DNA of 64,000 nucleotides from Blepharisma stoltei (taxonomy: Eukaryota; Ciliophora; Heterotrichea; Heterotrichida; Blepharismidae), in contig CAJZBQ010000005.1 in the NCBI GenBank assembly GCA_914767885.1, forward strand, positions 806,001-870,000, given 5' to 3'. Under the pieces are notes generated by a model. That model was not told the DNA's origin. It was given only the letters and a program-made list of their open reading frames with translations, and ran no database searches. Each line of letters opens with the position of its first letter. Within the stretch, counting starts at the first letter, position 1. Shown piece after piece: positions 54,901 to 64,000 of the stretch. The translations under genes were made by a program, and so were the position numbers.

Positions 54901-57900
54901 CTTGGTTGCAATTTCTGATGTAGTCACATATTCTACAAGGGCAATAGAGCCTTATCTGAAATTTGAGTCTTTATTAGATACTTTGCTTGAAGTCATAAAA
55001 ACTGAAGAAAGGATAGAAATCAGAAAACTCGCAGAAAAAGCTCTAGGCAAACTAGGAGCCCTTGACCCTGTGAAGTATAAAGAGCTAGAAAAAAGGACAC
55101 ACTCTGGGCTAAAATCACATAAAAATAACCCAGTAGAAAAGCACTTAAGAGAGCTCCATCAGAAATCATTAGAATTAACACCCTCACACAATATTTATTA
55201 CCCATTAGTCGCCTTAAAAGCATTAATGAGCATTCTCTACGGTATAAGCTCTTTAAACCACGAGCATATAGAGCAAATCTTGCAAGCAAGCTACAACATT
55301 TTTAGATGCTACACTAGACAAATAAGTTCTTTATTAGAAAATATCATTCCTATCTTAGTTCACGTTAGCAAACAAGTAGAAAGTCCTTCTAAAGAAAGAT
55401 TTATCAGTACTTTTAGAAAAATCACATCAGTTGTAGGTGATGACATCAATGATTGTGTATTAGAAATAACCAAAGTAATTGACTTATCAGTCTCCTCTCC
55501 AAACCTTCTTCATGAAATGCTTGAATTACTGAGAGAGCTTGCAAGCCATTCTTGCTATGAAACCATGACTTCTTTTCCTTTGCTGCTTAACAACTGTATC
55601 AATATTCTCAATACTTCAGCAGATGAGCAGCTTATAGTGAAAACTCTTAGCTTTTTTGAATGTCTTAGAGGGAAAATCGACCAATATTTATACATAACAA
55701 TTCCTGCACTGTTAAAACTAGTTCAAGATCACCCAAGTACGAAAATAAGAAAACACGCCATTAAAGTAATTGCAGAACTATGTGATAAAGGGACTCACCC
55801 GCATATAGTAGACTATATTTCTTTTATAATTGACGGATTATTAAATGTAGTTAGAACTGACAACAATGAAGTCATTCCTGATATTTTTGACGCTTTTACA
55901 GGTCTAGTTGCTTCTTTAGGATCATTATTTGCAGTTTATATCCCTGCTGTACAAAGACTTATGATGAGCAAAAAAATTTCCCACAAAAGGTACGAAAATG
56001 CTGTTCAAGATTTAATAGCTGGAAGTGACCAAATAGAAAATCCTTTCAGAAGACCCCGCATGTCACTTATATCAGAGCCTGAAAGATCATCAACTATAAG
56101 TGAAGGCCGCGAAGCCCGTGCAACGACTACATTTGGTCCTTATAAGCATGAAGTTAATGTTTCTCAGCTTTTAAATGTATGTGAAACTTATGATCGCCAC
56201 ACAAAGGAAGAATGAAAAGACTGGATGAGGAGATTTTCTAACGAATTGTTAAAGCAAGCACCTGCACCTGCATTAAGAGAGTGTCAGGTCATTGAAGAGT
56301 ACCCAAATTCATTGGAATTGTTTAATGCAGCTTTTGTGTCGTGCTGGAGTGATTTATATGATGAAGATAAAAATATGATGATAAAAAACCTAGAAAATGC
56401 TTTTGACTCACAGACAATTCCGACTGAGGTTTTGCAGGTGTTGCTAAACTTGGCTGAGTTTATGGAACATGATGATCATAAATTATTTGATGCGAGAACG
56501 TTAGGAAAACTAGCTTATAAGTGTAAAGCGTATGCAAAAGCTTTGCATTATAAAGAAGTTGAATTTTATACGTCTGCACCACATACAGAAATTATAGAAA
56601 ATTTGATAGCGTTGAATAACTTATTGCATCAGCATGAAGCAGCATATGGTATAAGAGTTTTTGCTAATCCCCCCTTTAAATTGGGACAAAAAATCCTATT
56701 CCGAAATTTAAAGATCAAAACTAATTTTTTATAAATTAGTATTGATTGATAAAAGTTTCCTATTGAAAAAAACCAATTATTCAAAATTTAAAAGGGGGGG
56801 GTAAGAGAAAAGGATGGGAAAATTTAAACCAAGCACTTTTCCAAGAATTTCATCGATGGCAAGATGCAGAAGATTTGCATGAATTAATTAACGAAAAATT
56901 AATTACAGATCCAGACCAAGCAAATTCTGAAGAAACTACAGTCATTCGAATGAAATGCCTCAAAGCACTTTCTGATTGGGGAAAACTAATGTCTCTAGGA
57001 GAAATCAAGTGAAATTCTATTGGAAACAATGAAAGTTTCAAAAAAGAAGTAGCAAGCTATGCAGCAGCTGCTGCTTGGAATCTCGGCAAGTGGGAAGAGC
57101 TAGAAAAATACACAAAGGAGATGGACCAAAATATTTTTGAACAAAATTTTTACCGTGCAATATTATCAATCCACGATAACAATTTAACTCAAAGCAAAAA
57201 AATTCTTGATAAAGCTTGGGACATTGTTGATGCAAAATTGCCAGGGCTTTTAAGAGAAAGCTATATCAGAGCCTACCCAGTTGTCATAGAAACCCAGCAG
57301 TTATGTGATCTAGAAGAAGTCATTCACTATAAAGGGTATGAAGAAACTGCTGAAAAGCGTGATGAAATTCTGCAATTATGGAACTGCAGATTAGCTGGCT
57401 GTCAGCCGTCTATTGATATCTGGGAAAAATTCTTCTCATTCAGGCCTTTATTAGTGTGCCCAGAAGAAGATTTAGACACTTGGATACAGTTCGCTGAATT
57501 GTGTATGAAAAATGGCCAAATGAGACTAGCTGGAGATACACTAGAAACTTTACTGCTGAGAGCTGTTAGTGACCCAAGAGCTGGAAATTCTAGTAAAATT
57601 TATTATGAAATCACAGGAAATGAAGAATTGCACCCAGCTTCAGTATGCTTTGTATATCTAAAATATTTATACTCACAAGGACCTAAGCATAAGTCTCTGG
57701 AATATTTGCACAAATTTGTAGAGGAGCAAGAAACCATGAAAGCTAATGGGACAGCTCTTTGCAAATATTATTTACAGCTCGCAAAATGGCAAAAAGATTG
57801 CTATGCAGAAGGATTTTCTCAAGAAAACATGGATAAAGTACTGAGGAGTATTAAAACAGCTACACAATACGACATGAAATCTTACAAAGCATGGCACAAA

Positions 57901-60497
57901 TGGGGAATCATGAACTTCTCAGTCTTAAGCCATTTTGAAAGACCATCGCGAGGAGAAGTCATTAGTAAAGAGACAATGGATCCATACATAAACAGCGCTC
58001 TTGAAGGCTTTATTCACTCTATAGAAATGGAATACAGCTTAACAGCCAGTCACAAGTTATTCTATTTTATTTATTTTAACTTATTTTTTATTATTATAAA
58101 CTGTTATTTTTAATTAAAAAAGTAATATAAAAAGGCATGCAAAATTTATTGAGACTAATTACACTTTGGTTTAAATATGGAAATCAAGAAAAAGTTTCTG
58201 AAAAATTAAAATCAAGCTTTGATTTATTAAATGTAGAAGTTTGGCTGCAAGTGATTCCACAAATTATTGCAAGAGCTTCGACACCTGATCCTGTGCTGAG
58301 AGGCTTAATTGTAGATTTGTTGAAAAAAATAGCGAAATATCACCCTCATGCTTTGCTATATGCCCTAACTATGGCAATAAGGACTACAAGCGAAGAGAGA
58401 ATTCAAGTGGCGAATTTGGTATTAAATGTAATGAGAGAGTATCATCAGACTATTGTTGGAGATAAAAAATGTAAAAAAAAAAAATAATAAAAAAATTAAA
58501 AAATATTTTTTTGGAAAAATTTTTACTTTGGAGATACCTTACTTGTGGCTGATGAACTAATCCGCTGCTCTGTCTTATGGAAAGAAGCCTGGCACGAAGC
58601 TATTTCTGATGCATCTCAACTCTATTTCGGAAGCAAAGATATAAATGGGATGATATCTTTATTAAAGCCTCTTCACGAAACTCTTAATCAAGGCCCAAAA
58701 ACTATGAATGAAGTCGGATTCTACCAAGCATTTTCTGCAGATCTCTCTGAAGCTGAATTCTGACTAACTCGTTACGAAGAAACCAAAAAAGAAATAAATC
58801 TACAGCAAGCCTGAAATATTTACTATTCCGTCTATTTGAAACTTCACCGTGTTAATATGAAAGAAGTTGAAATAGAAAACGTCTCTCCACGCCTTTCTGA
58901 AGCTAGAAATCTTAATGCTGCTATCCCGGGAATTTATAGAAGCGATAAGCCAGTCATAACTATCCAGAAGTTTGAAAAAACCCTTACTCCCCTCCGTGAA
59001 GGAACAAAAAAAATTTTTTCGCTCACGGAGGGGTGAACTTTTAAAAAAATTATGTCTGAATTTTATAGAATTTTTTTTTCGAGATTTAAAAAATCCCAAT
59101 TCGAAATAATTAGAATTTTAAATATTTATTAATTTGTAAAATTCATGTTTTAAAATGCAAGCTGTTTAAAATTAAACAGAATAGCTAGAGATTTCGTTAT
59201 AATAATTATCACTTATATATCAAAATATTTTCACAAAAAATTTTAATCACGGAGGGTGGTTTTTGGGCAAAAAATAGAGATTTTTTCAATGGTTTTGTTC
59301 ACTCACAGAGGGGGAGTTAGAGTTTTTCCTACAAAGCAGCATCCCCGTAGACTATCAATGATAGGAGGAAACGGCAAAGAGTATCAATTTCTGCTCAAAG
59401 GGCATGAAGATATAAGACAGGATGAAAGAGCCATGCAGCTGTTTGGACTTGTCAACGATTTACTGTCAGCAGATAGAAGAACTAATGGGAAAGATTTAAT
59501 GATTAGAAGATACGCAGTTGTCCCATTAAGCCCAACTTGCGGGCTTATTGGATGGGTACATGGTTGTGACACCTTAAACCAATTGATCCAAGATTACCGA
59601 CAAAGAAAAAGAATAGAAACCTATGTAGAAAGAGACCTAATCAAAGGAATGTACACAAAATACGAGCAATTACCACTAATCAATAAAATCGAAATTTTCG
59701 AATACGCCATGTCACAAACGAAAGGAGAAGATCTACAAAAAATTTTATGGTCAAAGTCACCTACAAGTGAAATTTGGCTTGAAAGAAGGACAAATTATAC
59801 AAGGTCTCTTGCCACTATGTCAATGGTAGGCTACATTTTGGGTCTAGGTGACAGACATCCTTCTAATATTATGCTAGACAGGTATACAGGCAAAATCGTA
59901 CACATTGATTTTGGAGACTGCTTTGAGGTTGCTATGAAAAGAGAAAGGTGTCCTGAATTGGTGCCATTTAGGCTTACAAGAATGCTTGTAAATGCTATGG
60001 AAATTTCAGGAATAGAAGGAAACTTTATGCTTAATTTCTATGTATATTTTCCTATAAAGATTGTTAATTTTTCATATAAATTCATGAATAAAAGGCATAG
60101 AAATACTTGTGAGCAAGTTATGACGGTTTTAAGGCAAAATAGAGACTCTCTTATGGCTATGCTTGAAGTCTTCTTATATGAGCCATTAGTTAGCTGGCGA
60201 ATTATTGCCCAAGAGAAAGCCAGGCCTAGCCATGCTGAAGAAGGAGACGTAGTCAACGCTTCGATGCCTGATGAAAAAGACTTACAAAGAAACATCAGCG
60301 GAGAGCTAGAAATGACTGATTTATTGAACGAAAAAGCAATAGAAGTCATAGACAGGGTTTTAGAAAAATTAACAGGGAATGACTTTTCTGACTCAAAAGA
60401 ACTGTCAATTCAGGACCAAGTCGACAGGCTCATAAAAGAAGCAAGATCCATTAAGAATTTATCACAAAGTTATATAGGATGGTGCCCATTCTGGTAA
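51912..60497 (+). CDS. TOR: TOR (target of rapamycin) PI3K-related kinase
   Basis: Start ATG 51912, stop TAA 60497. Eight inserts total 1386 bp; what remains is exactly 7200 nt, 2399 residues. Residues 1-1200 are HEAT repeats. FAT begins near 1207 (WMRRFSNELLKQAPA; ELFNAAFVSCWSDLYDE; NLAEFMEHDDHK; CKAYAKALHYKEVEF). FRB is near 1884 (LWKEAWHEAISDASQLYFG). The kinase domain spans about 2040-2330 with GHEDIRQDERAMQLFG, RSLATMSMVGYILGLGDRHP, SNIMLD and HIDFGDCFEVA, so catalytic loop and DFG are intact. FATC ends SYIGWCPFW. Several TGA-Trp codons align with conserved Trp (EFWLTRYEE, QQAWNIYY). TOR sets growth by nutrient state. It is a single-copy essential-type gene, so inserts must be removed from the somatic copy. 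Confidence 0.95.
52035..52628 (-). mobile_element. SINE-like retroposon in TOR, 18-bp target duplication
   Basis: 594 bp between ATTTCAGCAGAATTAATC copies (52017-52034, 52629-52646). Tail read on the minus strand is (ATTAAG)n. The 3' half is homologous to the element at 26951 (GATCGGAAGTAGACGT; GCAAAGCGGATGAATCCCC). The duplication includes a TA (GAATTAATC), allowing exact TA-directed excision. Confidence 0.9.
52769..52802. other. Very short IES in TOR (about 34 bp)
   Basis: Between TA 52767-52768 and 52801-52802, pure A/T except one G. It carries TAA and a frame shift. Removal gives SSLNYADHLNN. Other TA pairs are possible. Confidence 0.5.
54081..54117. other. Very short IES in TOR (about 37 bp)
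   Basis: Between TA 54079-54080 and 54116-54117; shifts frame and adds TAG. Removal gives KIQYLYKKDHKSK. It also begins GT and has an AG near the end, so a 37-nt intron is an alternative, though all other introns here are 15-16 nt. Confidence 0.5.
56665..56801. mobile_element. MITE family D in the TOR FAT domain
   Basis: 137 bp, TA 56665-56666 and 56802-56803; ends CCCCCCTTTAAATT and AATTTAAAAGGGGGG. Excision gives RVFAKRKGWENLNQ. Confidence 0.75.
58060..58148. other. 89-bp IES in TOR
   Basis: TTATT repeated at both edges (TA 58058-58059 and 58147-58148). Stop codons inside. Removal gives SHKLLRLITLWFKYG, aligned with the TOR family with one residue of difference in length. Confidence 0.65.
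58465..58536. other. 72-bp IES in TOR
   Basis: Edges share TTGGAGATA (about 58456-58464 and 58528-58536). Contains TAA. Removal gives VGDTLLVADELIRCS, the start of the FRB region. Confidence 0.75.
58985..59317. mobile_element. MITE family A in TOR, just before the kinase domain
   Basis: 333 bp, TTA-flanked. Left CTCCCCTCCGTGAAGG, right TTCACTCACAGAGGGGGAG. Removal gives KTLRVFPTKQHPRRLS. Confidence 0.85.
60028..60099. other. In-frame, stop-free 72-bp IES in the TOR kinase domain
   Basis: TA 60026-60027 and 60098-60099. It would add 24 residues (LNFYVYFPIKIVNFSYKF is part of it) right after EGNF. TOR kinases have no insertion here (GNYR-TC). Removal gives GNFRNTCEQVMTVL. Confidence 0.75.
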
Positions 60498-60755
60498 TAG
60501 ATATCCTAGTCTAATCAACTATTCCTCTTTCGTGCTTTAGCTAGTTTTAATTTTCTATATAAAATAACCCAATCTCCCAATTTTTTTTCTATAAAATATA
60601 TTTCAAAGCATAAATTATTTAAATTCAAAAATTGCTGTTATGGACTGTACTCTTGGTTGCATCATAAGGTGCACAAGTACGTAGAAGATTAAAATTAAGG
60701 ATACATGAACTAAGTGCAATTGTTTCTAATTGTCCCAATTTAAAGAGCAAGCATA

Positions 60756-61346
60756 TTAACGATATCTATGTGGTGAGGACCTTTCATCTGACTTTGGGCT
60801 TCTTCTTGGGTTTTCTCTTCTGTACTCGTCTTTATCACGATAGTTGTCCCTTTCGCGGTCTCTATAGCTTTCTCTATAGTTATCTCTGTGGTTTTCTCTA
60901 TAATTATCTCTTTCTCTGTCTCTATAAGAGTTTCTGTCTCTATAGTTAGTTCTGTCTCTGTCACGGTATCTCTCGCTGTCTCTGTCTCTGTAAGGACTTC
61001 TTCTTGGGCCGTTACTGGCATACTTACCTGGTGTCGATTTATGGCCGCTTGATCTTTTGGCCTTTTCGACTCTCAGTTCGCGGCCATCGACTGTTTTATT
61101 ATTCATTTCTTTTATAGCTTCTTCGGCGTTATCTATGCTTTCAAAGGAAACAAATCCAAAACCACGAGACTTATTGGTTTTTTGATCTTTCACAATTTTA
61201 CATTGGGTGATCTTTCCGAACTTGGAAAAAGCCTCTTCTAGGTCACTTTCACGGGTGCTGTAGCTGATATTTGTGACGTAAAGGTTTTTCCCTGAGTCGT
61301 TGGCATCAGGGCTGCGTGAGCGGCTTCTTTCCTCCTCCATTTCCAA
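60756..61346 (-). CDS. TRA2-like RRM splicing factor
   Basis: 196 residues. Short RS start (ERSRSRSPD), one RRM at about residues 19-97 with RNP2 LYVTNI and RNP1 KSRGFGFVSF, then 80 residues of RD/RE/Tyr repeats (DRERDNYRENHRDNYRE) ending in RRSPKSDERSSPHRYR. RS-RRM-RS layout and the RRM match transformer-2. It would bind purine-rich exon enhancers. With introns of only 15 nt, its role in this cell may be unusual. The repeat coding DNA gives long overlapping antisense frames, which are shadows. Confidence 0.85.
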   Translation of the reverse strand: MEMEEERSRSRSPDANDSGKNLYVTNISYSTRESDLEEAFSKFGKITQCKIVKDQKTNKSRGFGFVSFESIDNAEEAIKEMNNKTVDGRELRVEKAKRSSGHKSTPGKYASNGPRRSPYRDRDSERYRDRDRTNYRDRNSYRDRERDNYRENHRDNYRESYRDRERDNYRDKDEYRRENPRRSPKSDERSSPHRYR

Positions 61347-61424
61347 ATTATTATAATGATGACAGAATCGTGAATGAAATGGTGGTTGGATAATAGAATT
61401 TTGCCCTTGAATATGCCTTTATCA

Positions 61425-61850
61425 TAAATAAAATGGCATTCGGTTCGAGAGAAATTAGCTTTGCTAATTTTCTCTCCCTCATGGAATTTTATTTATAGGG
61501 TTAGGTTTTCACTCGAGAACTTCTGGACAGCAATAGCGGTTTAACTCTGGGGATAACCAGAGGAACTGCTCCTCAGTCCTCTAAAGATTTCGGGCTTTTA
61601 CCTCTCAGCACATCCCCACGGGAGGATGACCCTTAGGCGGAACACGCGCAGGAGCTGAGTCGAGACAAGAGCGACGGCATCGCGCCGGGTGAGACGTGCA
61701 GCAAGGCTGGCGAAGCAGGAGTTGATAGAAGGCTTGGCCAGGGCTGACCTGTTCCAAGATGACTCGCCTACGTCACTAGTTTTGCCATAGGCCCTTTTTG
61801 GGCTGCGGCACTAGACACCTTAAACACCAGATAATTAAGTAAGTAAGTAA
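61425..61850 (+). mobile_element. SINE-like retroposon, 16-bp target duplication
   Basis: 426 bp between GAATATGCCTTTATCA copies (61409-61424 and 61851-61866). Tail (TAAG)n at 61835-61850. GC-rich body. Located between the TRA2-like start and the methyltransferase start, so it lengthens a divergent promoter region. Confidence 0.85.
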
Positions 61851-61933
61851 GAATATGCCTTTATCAGTCAATTGCTTAATATTTTATATAAAAAAATAAA
61901 AAATTATTGTTAGTCAGTTCAGTATAAATAGAA

Positions 61934-62536
61934 ATGATAAGGGAATTATTTGAACAAGATACCTTTGAAGAGCAATTTGAAATAATTGATGTAGAATTGT
62001 GTGGAGAAAAATACAGGATAAGAGAATTTAATTTTCATCCACTAAATGCAAATAAAGTTTGGCCTGGTAATACAGTTTTTGCGGGGTGGCTGCTGGGAAA
62101 TTTAGAAGAGTTAAAAAATAAAAAAATTATAGAGCTGGGTGCTGGAAGTGGAATTTTAAGCATTTTTTTAGCAAAACATGGGATTGATATCACAACAAGC
62201 GATTATAATGACACAGAAATCCCTGTAAATATTGCGTATAATTGCAATTTAAATGGGATATCAGTTATTCCTCATATATCTCATTCTTGAGGGGAAAGTA
62301 TTGACTTTTCAGTTGATTTTGATATTGTGGTCGCTTCAGATATTTTACTTTATGTTAAACAGTATGGAAATCTTATAGAAACGCTTAAAAAGTTACTTGA
62401 AAAGCCACAGTCAAAATTCTGGCTAAGTAATCGGAGGAGGATTGACACAGAATCATCATTTTTAGATATGTGCACAGCAAGTGGGCTAAGTGTACAAAAC
62501 ATAGGACCTAAAGTATTTGAAATTAAATTAAACTAA
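61934..62536 (+). CDS. METTL21/methyltransferase-16-type protein lysine methyltransferase
   Basis: Start ATG 61934, 200 residues, TGA-Trp at 62288-62290. Order: N-terminal strand (FEIIDVELCGEKYRIRE), VWPGNTVFAGWLL, SAM-binding motif I IIELGAGSGILSIFLAK, acidic loop TTSDYN, then HSWGE, and post-II motif FDIVVASDILLYVKQY. W-x-G and D-x-V-x-A-S-D-x-L-Y are signatures of METTL21-type (Methyltransf_16) enzymes that modify lysines on chaperones or translation factors. Conserved HSW is encoded with TGA. Confidence 0.8.
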
Positions 62537-63364
62537 TTTTCACATGAGCACTCAATACCTTTTAATTGTTATTTATAAGCTATTTTAATAAATCTATAGC
62601 TGAATTGTGTTTTTATGTTAAGCATACTAATAGAATTATATATATAATGGTTGAAATTATCTAATTATTTTCAAGCAGCTATACGAACAAAATTTTTTTG
62701 TTTGCTTTCAAGGGGAGCAAGTAAAAATAGCAAATAATTATGGAAGCCTGCACAAAAATTTATAAAAGCGAACCCAATTTAATTGAACCTTTTTATTCGA
62801 ATGCAGGCTTTAAAGTAAATATATTAAACATGTAACAGATTGAAGCTCTTTTCAAATACAGAATTCCAAGATATAAACTCAAAATGAAGTTCTTAATGCA
62901 GTTGCATTTCAAAAAATATGAAACGGAGACTACTAATGCTCCTTGAAAGATTAAAAAGCAGCCATAAAAGACAAAGAGGCATCATAGATGGTGAGCATTT
63001 AAATCTCTGCAGAAAACATTCACAAGGTTGGTAAAAATAATAGAACTGGCAAAATTAACTTAAAGATAAATGAGGATAATTAATAATTCTCAAACTCACC
63101 CTGGAGGCTACTATGCAAGAATTTGGAATTCCTGGAGATAAAGAGAGGTCTATTCTTATAAATTAGGAAAATGCGAGCCAATTGAAACTAGCGATATAAT
63201 TGCTGCATCAGTATTTAAAGAGAAATATTTTTATTATTATTTTTATTATGCTTACTTTTGGACAATATAGCTGCTAGTGCTATCTTATGCAGTTTAATGT
63301 TTTAATTTAAAATTAGCTACGAATAGCCTATAGATTAAAGCTTCGGTGTTTAATAGTTTTTCTC
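62537..63364. other. Intergenic region with decayed repeats
   Basis: Mostly AT-rich. A lone family A tip (GAACAAAATTTTTTTGTTTGC near 62686-62710) and an inverted pair GAAGCCTGCA/TGCAGGCTT (62743-62812) are seen. A broken frame around 62930-63230 (MLLERLKSSHKRQRG..., HPGGYYARIWNSW) could be a gene remnant, but no family is recognised. Confidence 0.35.
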
Positions 63365-63688
63365 TAACCTCTCCCCCCTCCATGAGTAAACAAAACCATT
63401 AGAAAAATCCCTATATTTTGCCTCCGTGAGCGAACAAAAATTTTTTATGGAAAAAAAATTTGACATATAAGTGATAATTAGTATAATGGAATCTCGAGCT
63501 AACTCTGTTTAATTTTAAACAAATTTTACAATTTAAATTAATATTTGCTTTCCAATTTTCGCGAACTTGGATTTTTTAAATTTCGAAAAAAAAGAATTTC
63601 AAAATAATTTATAAATAAATATTTTAAAAAAAAATTAATCCCCCTATGTGAGTGAACAAGAATTTTTTGTTCGCTCACGGAGGGGGAG
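63365..63688. mobile_element. MITE family A, intergenic
   Basis: 324 bp, TA 63365-63366 and 63689-63690. Left CTCCCCCCTCCATGAGTAAAC; right TTCGCTCACGGAGGGGGAG. Upstream of the Rab gene. Confidence 0.85.
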
Positions 63689-63909
63689 TAAATAAAGACT
63701 TTTAATGTCTAAAATACTCATCTTTTCAAAGATGACCCTATTAATATTTGTTTCCAATGAATACTGACTGATTCAATAGCTTATATATAAATTTTTTAAT
63801 AATATCAAATATATAATATCCATAAATTCATTTTCAGTATTGATATTATCTAATACCCCATAAAAATAAGAAAAATTCAAATAGAATTTTCCATCTGATA
63901 AGTTATAAA

Positions 63910-64000
63910 ATGTCAAAGATACAAAGAAAAGACTAGTAAGCGATATTCAGCGACTATTTATTCAAACTCGTGCTTGTAGGAGACTCAGGTGTAGGTAAAT
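63910..64000 (+). CDS. Rab GTPase, N-terminal fragment (continues past the window)
   Basis: Start ATG 63910 (MSKIQRKD). A 15-nt intron GTAAGCGATATTCAG (63936-63950) is removed to give YDYLFKLVLVGDSGVGK, the G1 P-loop with the YDYLFK lead-in of the Rab1/Rab8/Rab18 group. Only about 25 residues lie in the window, so the subfamily is open. Confidence 0.75.

Noticed and set aside
60740..61021. Thr/Glu-rich 93-residue minus-strand ORF
   Set aside because: Alternative-frame shadow of the RD repeats of the TRA2-like gene.

Overview
The window is nuclear DNA of a heterotrich ciliate that reads UGA as tryptophan and has 15-16 nt introns, which points to Blepharisma (inferred from code, introns and repeats; no search was possible). 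In-frame TGA falls where families conserve Trp: the ZNF330 zinc domain, MYB repeats, LITAF motif, methyltransferase and TOR. TAA and TAG are the stops. At least eight introns are 15 nt and one is 16 nt.

It looks like germline (micronuclear) DNA. More than 20 inserts break the genes, most bounded by TA. Removing each with one TA copy restores the frame exactly. The inserts are unique IESs of 34-400 bp, palindromes, four TA-bounded MITE families (here A-D) and a fifth repeat F, plus six SINE-like retroposons, five of them with clear 13-18 bp target-site duplications. Several are nested (A in B, SINE in B, SINE in A in F). No transposase gene is visible.

Layout. 1-8.4 kb: kinesin-8 tail, a SELENOM/SELENOF-like protein with UGA at the selenocysteine position, an IQ coiled-coil protein, TPR and LRR proteins. 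8.7-24.5 kb: C2HC zinc-finger protein, TIPIN, LC8 dynein light chain, WASHC3, ZNF330, pseudo-otubain, RPS25, RAB7, GH25 lysozyme, MYB. 24.6-36 kb: C2 membrane protein, H2A variant, LITAF-like protein, Rab geranylgeranyl transferase alpha. 36-50 kb: syntaxin, SAS-4/CENPJ, RING, TPR, COPI-associated-like protein, membralin-like protein, Nudix, aromatic amino acid hydroxylase. 51.9-60.5 kb: full-length TOR kinase with eight interruptions. 60.7-64 kb: TRA2-like RRM protein, lysine methyltransferase and the start of a Rab.

Genes are small, dense, on both strands and not in operons. Themes are the cilium and centriole (kinesin-8, LC8, SAS-4, IQ protein), membrane traffic (RAB7, RABGGTA, syntaxin, WASHC3, second Rab) and growth control (TOR). 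Several genes (MYB, LITAF, ZNF330 middle, Nudix) are invisible to standard-code ORF calling.
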